From Trichomonas vaginalis G3 (Eukaryota > Parabasalia > Trichomonadida > Trichomonadidae), in assembly GCF_026262505.1 (NCBI RefSeq), contig NC_067203.1, forward strand, positions 24,285,411 to 24,349,410: a DNA stretch of 64,000 nt, read 5' to 3'. Every line of letters begins with the position of its first letter. The first letter of the stretch is position 1. A model generated the notes under the pieces. The model was not told the origin of the DNA. It saw only the letters and a list, made by a program, of their open reading frames with translations, and did no database searches. Both the position numbers and the translations under genes were made by a program. Of the stretch, positions 38,477 to 46,949 are shown in pieces.

Positions 38477-39760
38477 ATGGAAGGAAGAAAAAGTGTCGCA
38501 AACAATTCGTCGACTACCTCTGCAGTTAAAGTTCCTACAACTTATGTCTCACCATTCTCAAAACCCTTACGACCTCCTATAATACCAAAGCAACTTCCTC
38601 ATACAATTCAAGACAATTTGTCCAACAATTTGAGTTCTTCTTCTCAAAACACAACAGATACAGTTGTCCAAACAGCACCAGAACAAGTTTCACATAGTTC
38701 TACAATTCAAGACAATTTGTCCAACAATTTGAGTTCTTCTTCTCAAAACACAACAGATACAGTTGTCCAAACAGCACCAGAACAAGTTTCACATAGTTCT
38801 ACAATTCAAGACAAATTGTCCAACAATTTGAGTTCTTCTTCTTCTCAAAACACAACAGAAACATCTGAAACAGATTTACAACCAGCACCAGAACAAGTTT
38901 CACATAGTTCTACAAGTATGTTAACAAGAGCACAATTTCAAGATTTAATTTCTCTTGAACAATATTCGAGTAACGAAACACAAACCGACGACTGTAACCT
39001 CTCGCTACCCGAATCCATTCAAAGAAAATACGCCATGAAAAGACTGAAATTGTTGTATAAACTTCTTAACAATTGGGGGGTCGAAGACAACACAGATTAT
39101 AGTGAAATGTTTAACAAAGTCATAGAATCTGTTAAACCAATTGAAAACGACATAAAAAATCCCGGTGTTCTTGTAGACCTTTTCGCCTCAAAATTACCAG
39201 TTACAACCAATCTAATAGCAACACAAGCTATAGAGCAATTTATTTTATGTTTTCCCAAGCAATATAGACAACACCTGAGGGAAACAAGAATAGGAAAATT
39301 TCAATTGGTGTATCCTACAACATACAACTATTACGAAGAAGCAAATGAATATGGAGAACTCTCATTCCATTTCACACTTTCAGTTCCTGAGGGAGAAGAA
39401 AAAGCAATCTATCATGTACAATCTCTTGCAGGATGTGAAGGAAAACCTCACATAATAACTACTGTTGCAATTGACAAACCTGCAAGAGTCGAAGACGATG
39501 TTTTGTTCGCGTCCATTGCTGGTTTTGGCATGGGAGAACCAATTCCAATTTCCCATTTCACAGAATACTCAGCACAACATTTTCAAAATGTAGAATTCGT
39601 GTTCTACGACCATCAAAAGTTCCTGCTAACAAAACCAAAGAAACAATTTGTCTCAATATTTGTTGCTGGTCATGTGGCTGACAAAGAGCCATCAGATACT
39701 GACTATGAAGAAGAGGAGGAGGAAGAAGAAAACGATAGCGATGTCGTTCTTATCGAATAA
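38477..39760 (+). CDS. unknown 427-residue protein with 33-residue tandem repeats
   Basis: N-terminus is Ser/Thr/Asn/Gln-rich and contains three 33-residue repeats (99 bp in DNA, at 38603, 38702 and 38801) starting TIQDNLSNNLSSSSQNTT; the third is diverged. Residues about 185-400 are globular (SIQRKYAMKRLKLLYKLLNN onward) with no recognised motif, and the end is a run of Glu/Asp followed by VVLIE. It lies against the right terminal repeat. Element I lost this gene through its end rearrangement. Confidence 0.75.
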   Translation: MEGRKSVANNSSTTSAVKVPTTYVSPFSKPLRPPIIPKQLPHTIQDNLSNNLSSSSQNTTDTVVQTAPEQVSHSSTIQDNLSNNLSSSSQNTTDTVVQTAPEQVSHSSTIQDKLSNNLSSSSSQNTTETSETDLQPAPEQVSHSSTSMLTRAQFQDLISLEQYSSNETQTDDCNLSLPESIQRKYAMKRLKLLYKLLNNWGVEDNTDYSEMFNKVIESVKPIENDIKNPGVLVDLFASKLPVTTNLIATQAIEQFILCFPKQYRQHLRETRIGKFQLVYPTTYNYYEEANEYGELSFHFTLSVPEGEEKAIYHVQSLAGCEGKPHIITTVAIDKPARVEDDVLFASIAGFGMGEPIPISHFTEYSAQHFQNVEFVFYDHQKFLLTKPKKQFVSIFVAGHVADKEPSDTDYEEEEEEEENDSDVVLIE

Positions 39761-39811
39761 AAACTTTAATTTCTTACTATATAATTTTTTAGTTCTCCTC
39801 TAGGTTTTTTA

Positions 39812-39860
39812 GGGGCTAGAAGGGGCGCAGCCCCTGGAAGCCCCACTACCTTTTTTTTTT
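39812..39860. repeat. right terminal inverted repeat of element II
   Basis: GGGGCTAGAA, a GGGGC/GCCCC stem (three-base loop), TGGAAGCCCCACTACC and 10 T. Pairing partner of the left end. The stem sequence differs from the left end but pairing is kept. Confidence 0.85.
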
Positions 39861-39865
39861 ACTTC
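39861..39865. repeat. candidate target-site duplication of element II (right)
   Basis: ACTTC immediately after the terminal T-run, matching 14602-14606. Confidence 0.65.
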
Positions 39866-40208
39866 CATTTATAAATTTATATAAAACATCCATAAATCAA
39901 AATAAAATAATTTTCATGAATGTAAAAAGTACTGAAATTTTAAATACTTGAAAACGGTATAAATATTTTTTATATATTGAGGCTTCAATCTCTAAACTTC
40001 TCTAAAAAATACATCAAACATTTATTAAATTCATTACTTAAATTTCTTCTCAAATAAAAAAATAACTGATTGAAAATTCTTCATTATAGTCTTGCTTTTG
40101 AATAGTTTACGAAAATGAACACATGTTCTTTACCATTATATTATATGATAATTCCATTTTCCACATATTGAATGCAAAAGCAACGATAGTTCTTACAGTG
40201 CTATATTT
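39866..40208. other. gene-free flank upstream of the GT61 gene
   Basis: AT-rich sequence with no convincing gene or repeat. Presumed chromosomal DNA between elements II and III, holding the promoter of the glycosyltransferase gene. Confidence 0.5.
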
Positions 40209-40214
40209 TCATTA
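40209..40214 (+). promoter_or_regulatory. TCATTA initiator
   Basis: TCATTA abuts the ATG at 40215 and fits the trichomonad initiator TCAYTW. It supports the start codon and a host-type promoter for this gene. Confidence 0.55.
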
Positions 40215-41441
40215 ATGAGCGCTCAGCGTTTATTAATGATACAAGAAGTTATTTTCATCTTAGTATGCTACTTCATGAATAAAGGAAGTGATTTTTTCTT
40301 ACAAATGTCACTTAACCAAATGGTGAGGTATCCTTATCTTAATGAAATTAAGAATACAAAGCTAATCAGATATATTCCAAGTCAGTTCATTATCTCAGAG
40401 TCTATTATTATACATAAAAATGACTATGGAGGTGCCCAACTCAGGAAAAATGGCGCTTGGGAAAGTAAAGAAGAAAACTACCCCAATCAACCACTAATTT
40501 TACCACACTACTTCGATATTTTTAATTGTACAATGGCGTTGCTGCGTAATGTATATATAAATCATGCTTCGGCAATTGTTACTAACGATTATTTTATCAT
40601 TCCCGATGAAAATGATTGGTTTGTTGCTACAAAGAAACCAGGAGAAGGAAAAGTTATAGCATCATATGATAAAGCAATTGCCGTTGGGAGAGACTCAGAT
40701 AGATATGGACATTGGATTCTAGACTATATGGGACCTTTATTATTACTTCCTATTGATGTGATTTTGACACATAAAATCTTAAACATTCCAAATATTCCAA
40801 TTGCTCATGAAATGCTTGATTTCTTAGGGGTACCAAAAGAAAATCGGATATTTAGGATGAAAAAGTATGAGTTAATACATTGCAACTCGGTTTATTTCCC
40901 TTATAGACCATTAGTCAATGCAGACTATATTGGATATCCTATTCAATTAATTCGAGATTTTGTGCATAAGCACTTAAATCTCTCACAAATAAATCAAACA
41001 AAGTATGCTTTCTACCAAAGACAAGCAACAAGAAAGATTATAAATTTTGACCAAATGGTGAGTACAGCAAAATCAAGCTTTCCTGAATATAATTGGGAAT
41101 GCTTACAGGATAGGCAAAGTTTAATTGAATGTGGCAAAATCTGGGCAGCAATAAAACTTATGATCTCAGGAAATGGCTCTCACTTGTTTAGATGTGTATG
41201 TTTAAAGAAAGGATGCGTTGTTGTTGAAATATTAGGTGCCTACAATGATTTGTCGTGCATGGGAGCTCTTTATTCTTGTGGAGTTCATGTCATTTCAATC
41301 AAAAATCCTTCAATTTCTTATTCAATGTGGTGGGGTGGCTCCAGTTATAATGCTGAAATAGACAAAATCATGAAGTCAATTAGGTATTTAAAGCCTTATC
41401 TCGATGGGAAAGAATTCCCCAAAGATTCTCTAAGATTTTAG
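40215..41441 (+). CDS. GT61/DUF563-family glycosyltransferase (probable cellular gene)
   Basis: 408 residues. A hydrophobic N-terminal segment (LLMIQEVIFILVCYF) could be a signal anchor, placing the enzyme in the Golgi or ER lumen. Family signs: GRDSDRYGHWILDYMGPLLL (residues about 157-176) and the C-terminal MISGNGSHLFRCVCLKKGC with VVVEI following, typical of GT61 (EOGT/xylosyltransferase-like) proteins. The acceptor is unknown. It lies between two Maverick ends and is the only gene here that looks cellular. Intact, with a TCATTA initiator. Confidence 0.8.
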   Translation: MSAQRLLMIQEVIFILVCYFMNKGSDFFLQMSLNQMVRYPYLNEIKNTKLIRYIPSQFIISESIIIHKNDYGGAQLRKNGAWESKEENYPNQPLILPHYFDIFNCTMALLRNVYINHASAIVTNDYFIIPDENDWFVATKKPGEGKVIASYDKAIAVGRDSDRYGHWILDYMGPLLLLPIDVILTHKILNIPNIPIAHEMLDFLGVPKENRIFRMKKYELIHCNSVYFPYRPLVNADYIGYPIQLIRDFVHKHLNLSQINQTKYAFYQRQATRKIINFDQMVSTAKSSFPEYNWECLQDRQSLIECGKIWAAIKLMISGNGSHLFRCVCLKKGCVVVEILGAYNDLSCMGALYSCGVHVISIKNPSISYSMWWGGSSYNAEIDKIMKSIRYLKPYLDGKEFPKDSLRF

Positions 41442-41636
41442 TTGTATGTTAATTATTTATATCTTTTACTTTGATTCTAACAAATAATATAAATACTAAT
41501 AAATAATCACTTTGTTGTTTTGCTTATTTTATCATTTAATAAGACCTCTTTTGTGTGAAAATGAGAAATAAAATCTGATACGAATCAATTTGAAATCCGA
41601 AGTCTAGATTGGTGATTTTCAATCAGATAAGGTCAG

Positions 41637-41680
41637 GTAAGTGGGGCTTCCAGGCGCGTTGCGCCCTCTAGCCCCGAAGA
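41637..41680. repeat. left terminal repeat of element III
   Basis: AGTGGGGCTTCCA, stem GGCGC-GTT-GCGCC, CTCTAGCCCC, then GAAGATGTTTAGTATAAATG shared with element II. Unlike the other ends it is preceded by GGTCAGGTA rather than an A-run, so the exact boundary is uncertain. Confidence 0.75.
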
Positions 41681-41716
41681 TGTTTAGTATAAATGAAGTT
41701 TTTATTCGGAAAATTG

Positions 41717-41887
41717 TTAGTCTTCTGGTGTGAATTCGGAGGACTCTTCTTGGATAGAGTCTTGTATTTCCTCCTCCTCTTCTTCCTCCTCCATTGCTTC
41801 TGGGAAGAAGCCTTCTTCTGGGTCGAAAACATTATATAATGTGTAATTGAATGACACATTATATCTTTCTTTGAGTTCGCTAGTTAG
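41717..41887 (-). pseudogene. acidic C-terminal gene stub at the left end of element III
   Basis: A 56-codon open stretch without a start, reading ELKERYNVSFNYTLYNVFDP, then an acidic run and SSEFTPED. Homologous to 14701-14808 but with 11 more acidic codons. The upstream frame closes at 41888, just before a 49-bp palindrome. Confidence 0.6.
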
Positions 41888-41894
41888 TTAGTAT

Positions 41895-41943
41895 ACAAGT
41901 CTTGGGTATGGTGGCACTGCGTTCCACCTTACCCAATACTTGT
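41895..41943. repeat. 49-bp imperfect palindrome
   Basis: ACAAGT-C-TTGGGTA-T-GGTGG pairs with CCACC-T-TACCCAA-T-ACTTGT around a 9-base loop: 18 paired positions and two mismatches. It sits beside the truncation point of the acidic gene stub in element III. No copy seen elsewhere in the window. Confidence 0.8.
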
Positions 41944-42078
41944 GAATTTGACACTTTACAAAACCGTTAACGTATATTTTACAACATGAACGCAAAAACT
42001 AACTTAACCTTAAATATTTACAAAGCCGCCAACAATTTCACCTCACTATCGTTCTCACTAACAACTTCACTAATGTTC

Positions 42079-42363
42079 TCATAAATTTTCCTCAATATCT
42101 TCATCATCAGTGTTAACCCTATTGTAGTCATACTTGAAGCCATAAACTTTCTCTAACTTCTTAACGTACAATTTACATAACTTACCTTCGTCATCGTATG
42201 GTTTAATGATATAACTATTTCTATCTTTATAAACAGTCAATGAAAAGTCAACTGGTCTCGGATGTATTTGAAAGAACATGTTATGCTCAGGAAGGAAGAA
42301 TAAATGTTTAAATGTATGTTTGTTATATGTTTTGATTTGTATGAGTTGCTTTTGTTCTGTCAT
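42079..42363 (-). CDS. unknown 94-residue protein
   Basis: Starts MTEQKQLIQIKTYNKHTFKH and ends in an acidic DDEDIEENL. It follows a long AT-rich leader. The open frame extends upstream but that part reads as low-complexity; ATG at 42363 chosen. First complete element III gene after the terminal region. No family recognised. Confidence 0.6.
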   Translation of the reverse strand: MTEQKQLIQIKTYNKHTFKHLFFLPEHNMFFQIHPRPVDFSLTVYKDRNSYIIKPYDDEGKLCKLYVKKLEKVYGFKYDYNRVNTDDEDIEENL

Positions 42364-42478
42364 TACATCCAAATAAAATAAAAATAATTTTAAAAAATAA
42401 AATAAAAAATAAATGATATCACCACCCTCACACGTATGAAAACATAGCACAAAAATAAATTTAGGTGAAGTGGTGAGA

Positions 42479-42508
42479 TCTAACCCGATTTCTAACCTCA
42501 TTTCTACC
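42479..42508. repeat. 12-bp-phased TCTAAC iterons (site 1)
   Basis: TCTAAC at 42479 and 42491 and TCTACC at 42503, each 12 bp apart. It overlaps the 3' end of the gene at 42504. The inverse of this sequence with flanks recurs at 63959-64000. Confidence 0.75.
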
Positions 42509-42746
42509 CTGTTGAATTCATTGCTTTCTCCAACTCTTCTAACTTCTTCTTAAGTTCAGCAATGTTGTCCTCATGAAGTTTAATCTTTCTCAAAATTCCT
42601 TCTTTATCTAATGGTTGCTTTATCTTTCTAAACTGAACTCTACCATCCTTCATAGTATGAATGTAAAAACCTTCTGGAATAGTTCCTGATTTAATGTATT
42701 CTACCAAAAACTTTTGTTTCATTGCTTCAGTGACTTTAGTCGTCAT
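42504..42746 (-). CDS. 80-residue protein of the P.GFYIH...KDG..QF family
   Basis: Residues about 10-45 read FLVEYIKSGTIPEGFYIH, KDGRVQFRKIKQPL, matching modules in the genes at 20646 and 46192. The C-terminus is a coiled coil (LHEDNIAELKKKLEELEKAM). ATG at 42746 was chosen over a non-ATG extension. The mariner inserted 25 bp upstream of its start and may affect its promoter. Confidence 0.65.
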   Translation of the reverse strand: MTTKVTEAMKQKFLVEYIKSGTIPEGFYIHTMKDGRVQFRKIKQPLDKEGILRKIKLHEDNIAELKKKLEELEKAMNSTG

Positions 42747-42770
42747 TTCAATCAAATAAAAATTTTAATA

Positions 42771-44074
42771 TAGGGTGTCCAAAGGTGCGTTTAGCACAGC
42801 GCTCTATATGAGACTATTAAAGGAGATATATGCTGATTATAAATATATAATAAAAAATATGAATATATGTATATGATGAGTATGTTGTATTTTGGCGCCA
42901 TGCCGGGATATAAAATGAATTTTGAGACAAGAGGCGGTTTCGCGGGAAATTTTGGCGGGATTTTTTTCATTTTTTTAATGAATCATAAAGAAAACATCCT
43001 CGCTCTTGCAAAAAAATGCAAAGACTGTAAAAAAATCTACGAGACATTGGTAAAATGCTTCGGTATGGATGCTCCTAGCTATTCCACTGTAACGTATCAT
43101 GTTAGGATGTATTACTTCATGAACAAAAAGGCGCCCATCATAAAAATTGACAAAAAATCGCCGGATCAAAGAAAAATCAAAGCAATTCTTCAAGCGCTAG
43201 ATGAAGACCCAAGAGCATCACTCAGAAGGATAGAGGAGATGACAAAGATACCACGTACAACAGTCAGTTATTATCTGCACAATTATTTGAACTACAAACT
43301 AGCGTATACACGTTGGGTTCCGCACAACCTTAATTCAGTTCAAAAAAAATCTAGTGTCCAATCTTCGAAAGAGCTCCTCTCTATATTGGGTGCGTATCAA
43401 TCCAAGAAGTTTCGCTTTTTAGTAACAGGGGACGAGTCTTGGTTTCAATATGCAACAGAAGCCAAAATCATGTGGATCCCGAAGGATGAAAATCTGCAAA
43501 CATTCCCGAAGAAAAAAATTGACACACCAATGATGATGTTGTCGGTTTTTTGGGGCGTGAATGGCATCATCGCAATTGATATTCTTCAAAAACCTAATAC
43601 GATGAATGCTCAGTATCTAATTGACAATGTTCTTACTCAAATTATCAATTCTGATGGGTTTGAGAAATCCAAACAACAAAAACAAAAGTTTGCAATTCAT
43701 TTTGATAATTCAAGAGTTCACAAAAGTCATAAGGTAATGAATTACTTGGTGGAAAACAATGTCAAAGTTGTTCCAAACCCAATTTATTCACCTGATATTG
43801 CACCCTCTGACTTTTATTTATTCGGCACGCTAAAAAAGAGAGCTGAAGGACGCGAATTCGCGAGTCCAGATGATCTTGAAAATTTTGTAAGAGAGCAATT
43901 TGAGCAATTTTCTCATGATGATTTAAAGCGTGTCTTTCAAGCCTGGATCGATCGCTGCGAACGCGTGATTGAATCCAATGGTGATTATATTTAAATAAAC
44001 TTTATATATATGTAACTTGTTTATTTCTATTCGCAGTATTCAGGTTTGTGCTAAACACACCTTTGGACACCCTA
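42771..44074 (+). mobile_element. mariner transposon (Tvmar1-like)
   Basis: The 1304-bp element has inverted ends TAGGGTGTCCAAAGGTG.GTTTAGCAC (28 bp, one mismatch) and is flanked by TA duplications (42769-42770 and 44075-44076). It carries one transposase gene. Size, ends and transposase match what I recall of the trichomonad mariner family Tvmar1. It landed in the intergenic gap between two element III genes and breaks neither. The intact frame and near-perfect ends suggest recent insertion. Confidence 0.93.
42978..43994 (+). CDS. mariner transposase (DD34D)
   Basis: A 338-residue Tc1/mariner transposase that cuts and pastes the surrounding 1304-bp element at TA sites. The catalytic triad is visible: D in VTGDESWFQ, D in IHFDNSRVH, and D in YSPDIAPSDFYLFG, with 34 residues between the last two (DD34D). 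The N-terminal helix-turn-helix region contains the RASLRRIEEMTKIPRTTVSYYL segment. I chose the ATG at 42978; the frame is open from 42867, but that upstream stretch is low-complexity and not typical of the family. The frame is intact and could be active. Confidence 0.92.
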   Translation: MNHKENILALAKKCKDCKKIYETLVKCFGMDAPSYSTVTYHVRMYYFMNKKAPIIKIDKKSPDQRKIKAILQALDEDPRASLRRIEEMTKIPRTTVSYYLHNYLNYKLAYTRWVPHNLNSVQKKSSVQSSKELLSILGAYQSKKFRFLVTGDESWFQYATEAKIMWIPKDENLQTFPKKKIDTPMMMLSVFWGVNGIIAIDILQKPNTMNAQYLIDNVLTQIINSDGFEKSKQQKQKFAIHFDNSRVHKSHKVMNYLVENNVKVVPNPIYSPDIAPSDFYLFGTLKKRAEGREFASPDDLENFVREQFEQFSHDDLKRVFQAWIDRCERVIESNGDYI

Positions 44075-44100
44075 TATTAAATAAAAATAACGTTATTTTT

Positions 44101-44559
44101 TCAGTAAGGAAACGCAGGAGTTTTACGATTTATTTGTGGTGTAGGTTCTGGTTTAAATGTTGGAGTCGGTTTTGGAGTTGACTTTTGAACAGGAGTTTGT
44201 AATTCCATAGGTTCAGGAGTCATTGAAGGTGTTGTTTGTGAAGGCGTTGGTTTTGGCGATGGTGTCGGAGTTTGTTTAACTTCAGCTACTTCAGTATTAT
44301 TTACAACATTTGCTTTATTTCTTTTCAACATCATTACTGCTCCTGCTGTAGCTAGCAAACCTAGTGGGAGACCATATCTTATATAAGGACTTGACCAAAT
44401 GCTATTTTTGACAGGAGCTGGTGGAACACCTAACCTTGGTGAGACTGCTCTTTGCCATTGTGCAGCTCGTAAGAAATATTCAATAGGTGCTCCATAATCG
44501 TTTGGTAAAGTTTGTTTCATAGATGGTGAAGGTTCACGAGAGCTTGATGAAGAACTCAT
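44101..44559 (-). CDS. single-pass membrane protein with Pro/Thr-rich tail
   Basis: 152 residues: Ser-rich start, a segment APIEYFLRAAQWQRAV, a transmembrane helix (YGLPLGLLATAGAVMML, about residues 63-79), a short basic stop-transfer (KRNK), then about 65 residues of Pro/Thr/Ser/Lys. The arrangement suggests an anchored surface or virion membrane protein. It is next to the major capsid gene on the same strand. Confidence 0.7.
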   Translation of the reverse strand: MSSSSSSREPSPSMKQTLPNDYGAPIEYFLRAAQWQRAVSPRLGVPPAPVKNSIWSSPYIRYGLPLGLLATAGAVMMLKRNKANVVNNTEVAEVKQTPTPSPKPTPSQTTPSMTPEPMELQTPVQKSTPKPTPTFKPEPTPQINRKTPAFPY

Positions 44560-44589
44560 TTATAAGCTTTAAAAATAAACGTTCATCCT

Positions 44590-46165
44590 TTATTCCTCAC
44601 TGTCGTCAGTTGCTAAGTTATAGTCGTCAAGTCTTATTATTGGTATGCCTGACTGTCTTACTTGTATTGCAAAGCAACAATCCCTCATAAATCCAATAAG
44701 TGGCTTTGGTACGTTTTCAGTTGCTAGTTCAATAGGTCCTTTAACAGACAATTTGTATGTTATTGGAGCAGTAGATGTTTGACCTTGCTGGAAGCAAAAG
44801 TCCACTTCAGTTGGAAAACCACATAAGAAATGTGTGTTGTCATAGCTATCCCATTTATGTTCCACACTACCATCATCCACCAATGACCTCATAACATCTT
44901 CATTAAATTCAATCATATCATTGTTTGTATTGCAAGCGTTCGCAACCATTTCATAAAATACAGGTCCATATGATTTTTCAGGTTCTGCAGGCATATTTCC
45001 ATAAGCTCCCATGGAAAGCTGAAGATATTTAAACTTAGGGTTCTCAAAATTAACATAATAGTTGTCTTTCTTTCTAAATAGTGCCCAAATACTTTTAACA
45101 TTAATAGGCGTATAAGCTGCTGTAAATGTTGCACTTGAACTATCTGTATTCTTTGAGAATGAACCGTCCATAGGAATCCAATCCATAACTTTAACAGGAA
45201 AACATAAAGCCTCGTTTGTATAATGTTCTACAAGTTCTGTATAAATGTTAGGGTCTAAAGAGAATGACTTTGGATGAATGAAACATTCATTAAAATCCAT
45301 CTTTGTTCGAAATAGTTGCTGGGTTACAGTTGTAATAGTAACTGTTCCACTAGCTTCTATTGCCTTCGTTATCATAGTGAATGGTTCATTCCATGGAACA
45401 AATTTATTTGTCGGTGGATTTGAATCTGAAGCAAATGCAACTTTAAGAGTTGGATTGAAAGCAATGATATCATTTACAGATATAGATGTGCATTGTAATG
45501 CGTCGCTACTGAACTTTACTTTAAGCTGAATGTTACCAGCAAATGCAGGAATAAATCTTATAGCTTCTAATGGTAAAAACTTTCTAACAGGAATTCTTAA
45601 ACGAAGCTTAAAATCAAATGATTTTCCTGCTGTAATTGGACCACTAACAATTTGTCCTGTTCTGCATGTTCCCGAATGACTCCATACATCTTCATGTCGA
45701 GTCTTTGAGAAAACATCTACTTTCTTTATTTGTTCGGTAGTTTGTGAGTTTGAAGTTATATATGCTTCTTCTCTTGCGTTGTCTTGAGAATATACGATAC
45801 GACCATTTGCAAGGATTTGATATCCAGCAACTGCATAGAAAGCGTCATCGAAACCAATCCAAAATCCTGGTGGGTTTGTTTTATTGGAACCTGAACCAAT
45901 TTCTTTATCTGCAATAAATTGACCTTCCATTTTATACGTAATGAATGTATTGTAAAGGTCCAACATATTTTCACCAGGAGGTGAGAGATTGAATGTTACC
46001 CATGTGTTATCTTTAGCAGTTCCAGGTTGTGATGGAATCTTTGCGTCAGAATATTTTCTATTAGTGTCACCAATTTGAACTGCATTGTCTATGATATCGA
46101 AATATGAGCGAATCTGATGAATATGCTCTGCTGGAGTAAATTCGTTTAACTGTTAGTTCTGCATG
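44590..46165 (-). pseudogene. major capsid protein (double jelly-roll), early stop codon
   Basis: About 524 codons. It has the same block as elements I/II (LRIPVRKFLPLEAIRFIP, then AGNIQLKV) and a similar order of strands; ends AIQVRQSGIPIIRLDDYN and an acidic tail. The only upstream ATG is at 46165, but its fourth codon is TAA (46154-46156); after it the frame is open through the whole protein. The first internal ATG (45966) would lose about 65 residues of the first jelly roll. Confidence 0.78.
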
Positions 46166-46191
46166 TATTTACTTCAGATAAAAATATCTAT

Positions 46192-46620
46192 TTACTTCAT
46201 TATTCTCACTCTTCTTCTTGGCATTCGTGGTGGAAGTTGTTTCTTGACATTTTCAATGAACTGTACATTCTCTTTTGTCTCAACTTCTTTCACTGGTGGG
46301 TCAGGGTTCTTTGACTCGGTTTGCTTTTCAATGAAATTCACGAACTTTGCAATAAGCTCTTGGTTCGTTATTGAAAGAACATCTGGCTTCTTTTCTTCTT
46401 GTTCTATTGACTTTTCAGTTTGAATAGAAGGTTTTATATGGGCTTCACCCTCGGTGCCATGCACCTTAATGTTGTCGCTCTCTGCATTCGCTAATGGAAC
46501 CTTTCTTTTTCTTACGTATATTTTACCATCTTTACTCTGACTTACATAATAGAAAGGATGTTGTATTCCTCTTGCGTCATTTAATATAATAGACTCTCGC
46601 TCTGATTTTGACAAGCTCAT
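46192..46620 (-). CDS. basic protein with P.YYV...KDG...RKRK module
   Basis: 142 residues. Residues 8-45 hold IILNDARGIQHPFYYVSQ and KDGKIYVRKRKVPL, matching 20646 and 42504. A double-hairpin element (46438-46465) is inserted in frame and encodes KVHGTEGEAH near residues 52-61. The tail is coiled-coil then basic (PPRMPRRRVRIMK). Probable nucleic-acid binding (inference). Confidence 0.7.
   Translation of the reverse strand: MSLSKSERESIILNDARGIQHPFYYVSQSKDGKIYVRKRKVPLANAESDNIKVHGTEGEAHIKPSIQTEKSIEQEEKKPDVLSITNQELIAKFVNFIEKQTESKNPDPPVKEVETKENVQFIENVKKQLPPRMPRRRVRIMK
46438..46465 (-). repeat. double-hairpin element, copy in gene 46192-46620
   Basis: On the minus strand: stem GGTGC-ATG-GCACC, then GA, then GGGT-GAA-GCCC and ATG-like end CAT. 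In frame with the gene. Confidence 0.75.
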
Positions 46621-46665
46621 TTTACATCGGTTAAAGTTTTAATTTTGTTTTTTATCTGCAGTCAA

Positions 46666-46925
46666 ATGACTCAGACAAGTCCTACGGACAAGACCCAAGG
46701 GGTCATAGATGTTGAAGCATTGAAGAAAGAAATTCGCGAGCAAATTTTATCCGAACTGAAGGAACAAAAACAAGAACAAAAGCCAGAGAGACCAAAGAGA
46801 AAACTTAGTGAAAAACAACTTGCTGCATTAGCTGCTGGAAGACAAAGAACCCACGTTTGCTGGCGAAGAAAGCTAGAGAAGAAGCTGAAGCAAAAGCTAA
46901 AGAAGCTGAAGTGAAGAAAGAGTAA
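46666..46925 (+). pseudogene. small Lys/Glu/Ala-rich protein, C-terminal frameshift
   Basis: ATG 46666 (MTQTSPTDKTQGVIDVEALK). Charged helix to about residue 60, then a one-base indel near 46847 separates it from a frame rich in Ala/Lys/Glu that ends KKE at 46925. The uninterrupted frame instead gives an Arg/Leu/Lys-rich end. Function unknown. Confidence 0.6.
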
Positions 46926-46949
46926 ATGGTTTATTTTTATTGGAACTAA

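Larger units (their letters stand above)
14607..39860. mobile_element. Maverick/Polinton element II, apparently complete (25.25 kb)
   Basis: Both ends are visible. The left end is 14 A followed by GGTAGTGGGGCTTCCAGG; the right end is its inverse with 10 T. The bases ACTTC flank both ends (14602-14606 and 39861-39865), as expected for the 5-6 bp target duplications of Mavericks. Contents: adenine methyltransferase, fibre protein, integrase, divergent PolB, a G+C-richer cassette, KilA-N/GIY-YIG protein, packaging ATPase, SF3 helicase, both capsid proteins and a 427-residue protein with tandem repeats. Several genes are frameshifted (ATPase, helicase, major capsid). Confidence 0.85.

Noticed and set aside
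42867-42977. N-terminal extension of the mariner transposase
   Set aside because: The open frame continues upstream, but the stretch is Phe/Gly/Met-rich and unlike mariner N-termini; the ATG at 42978 gives a normal-length protein.
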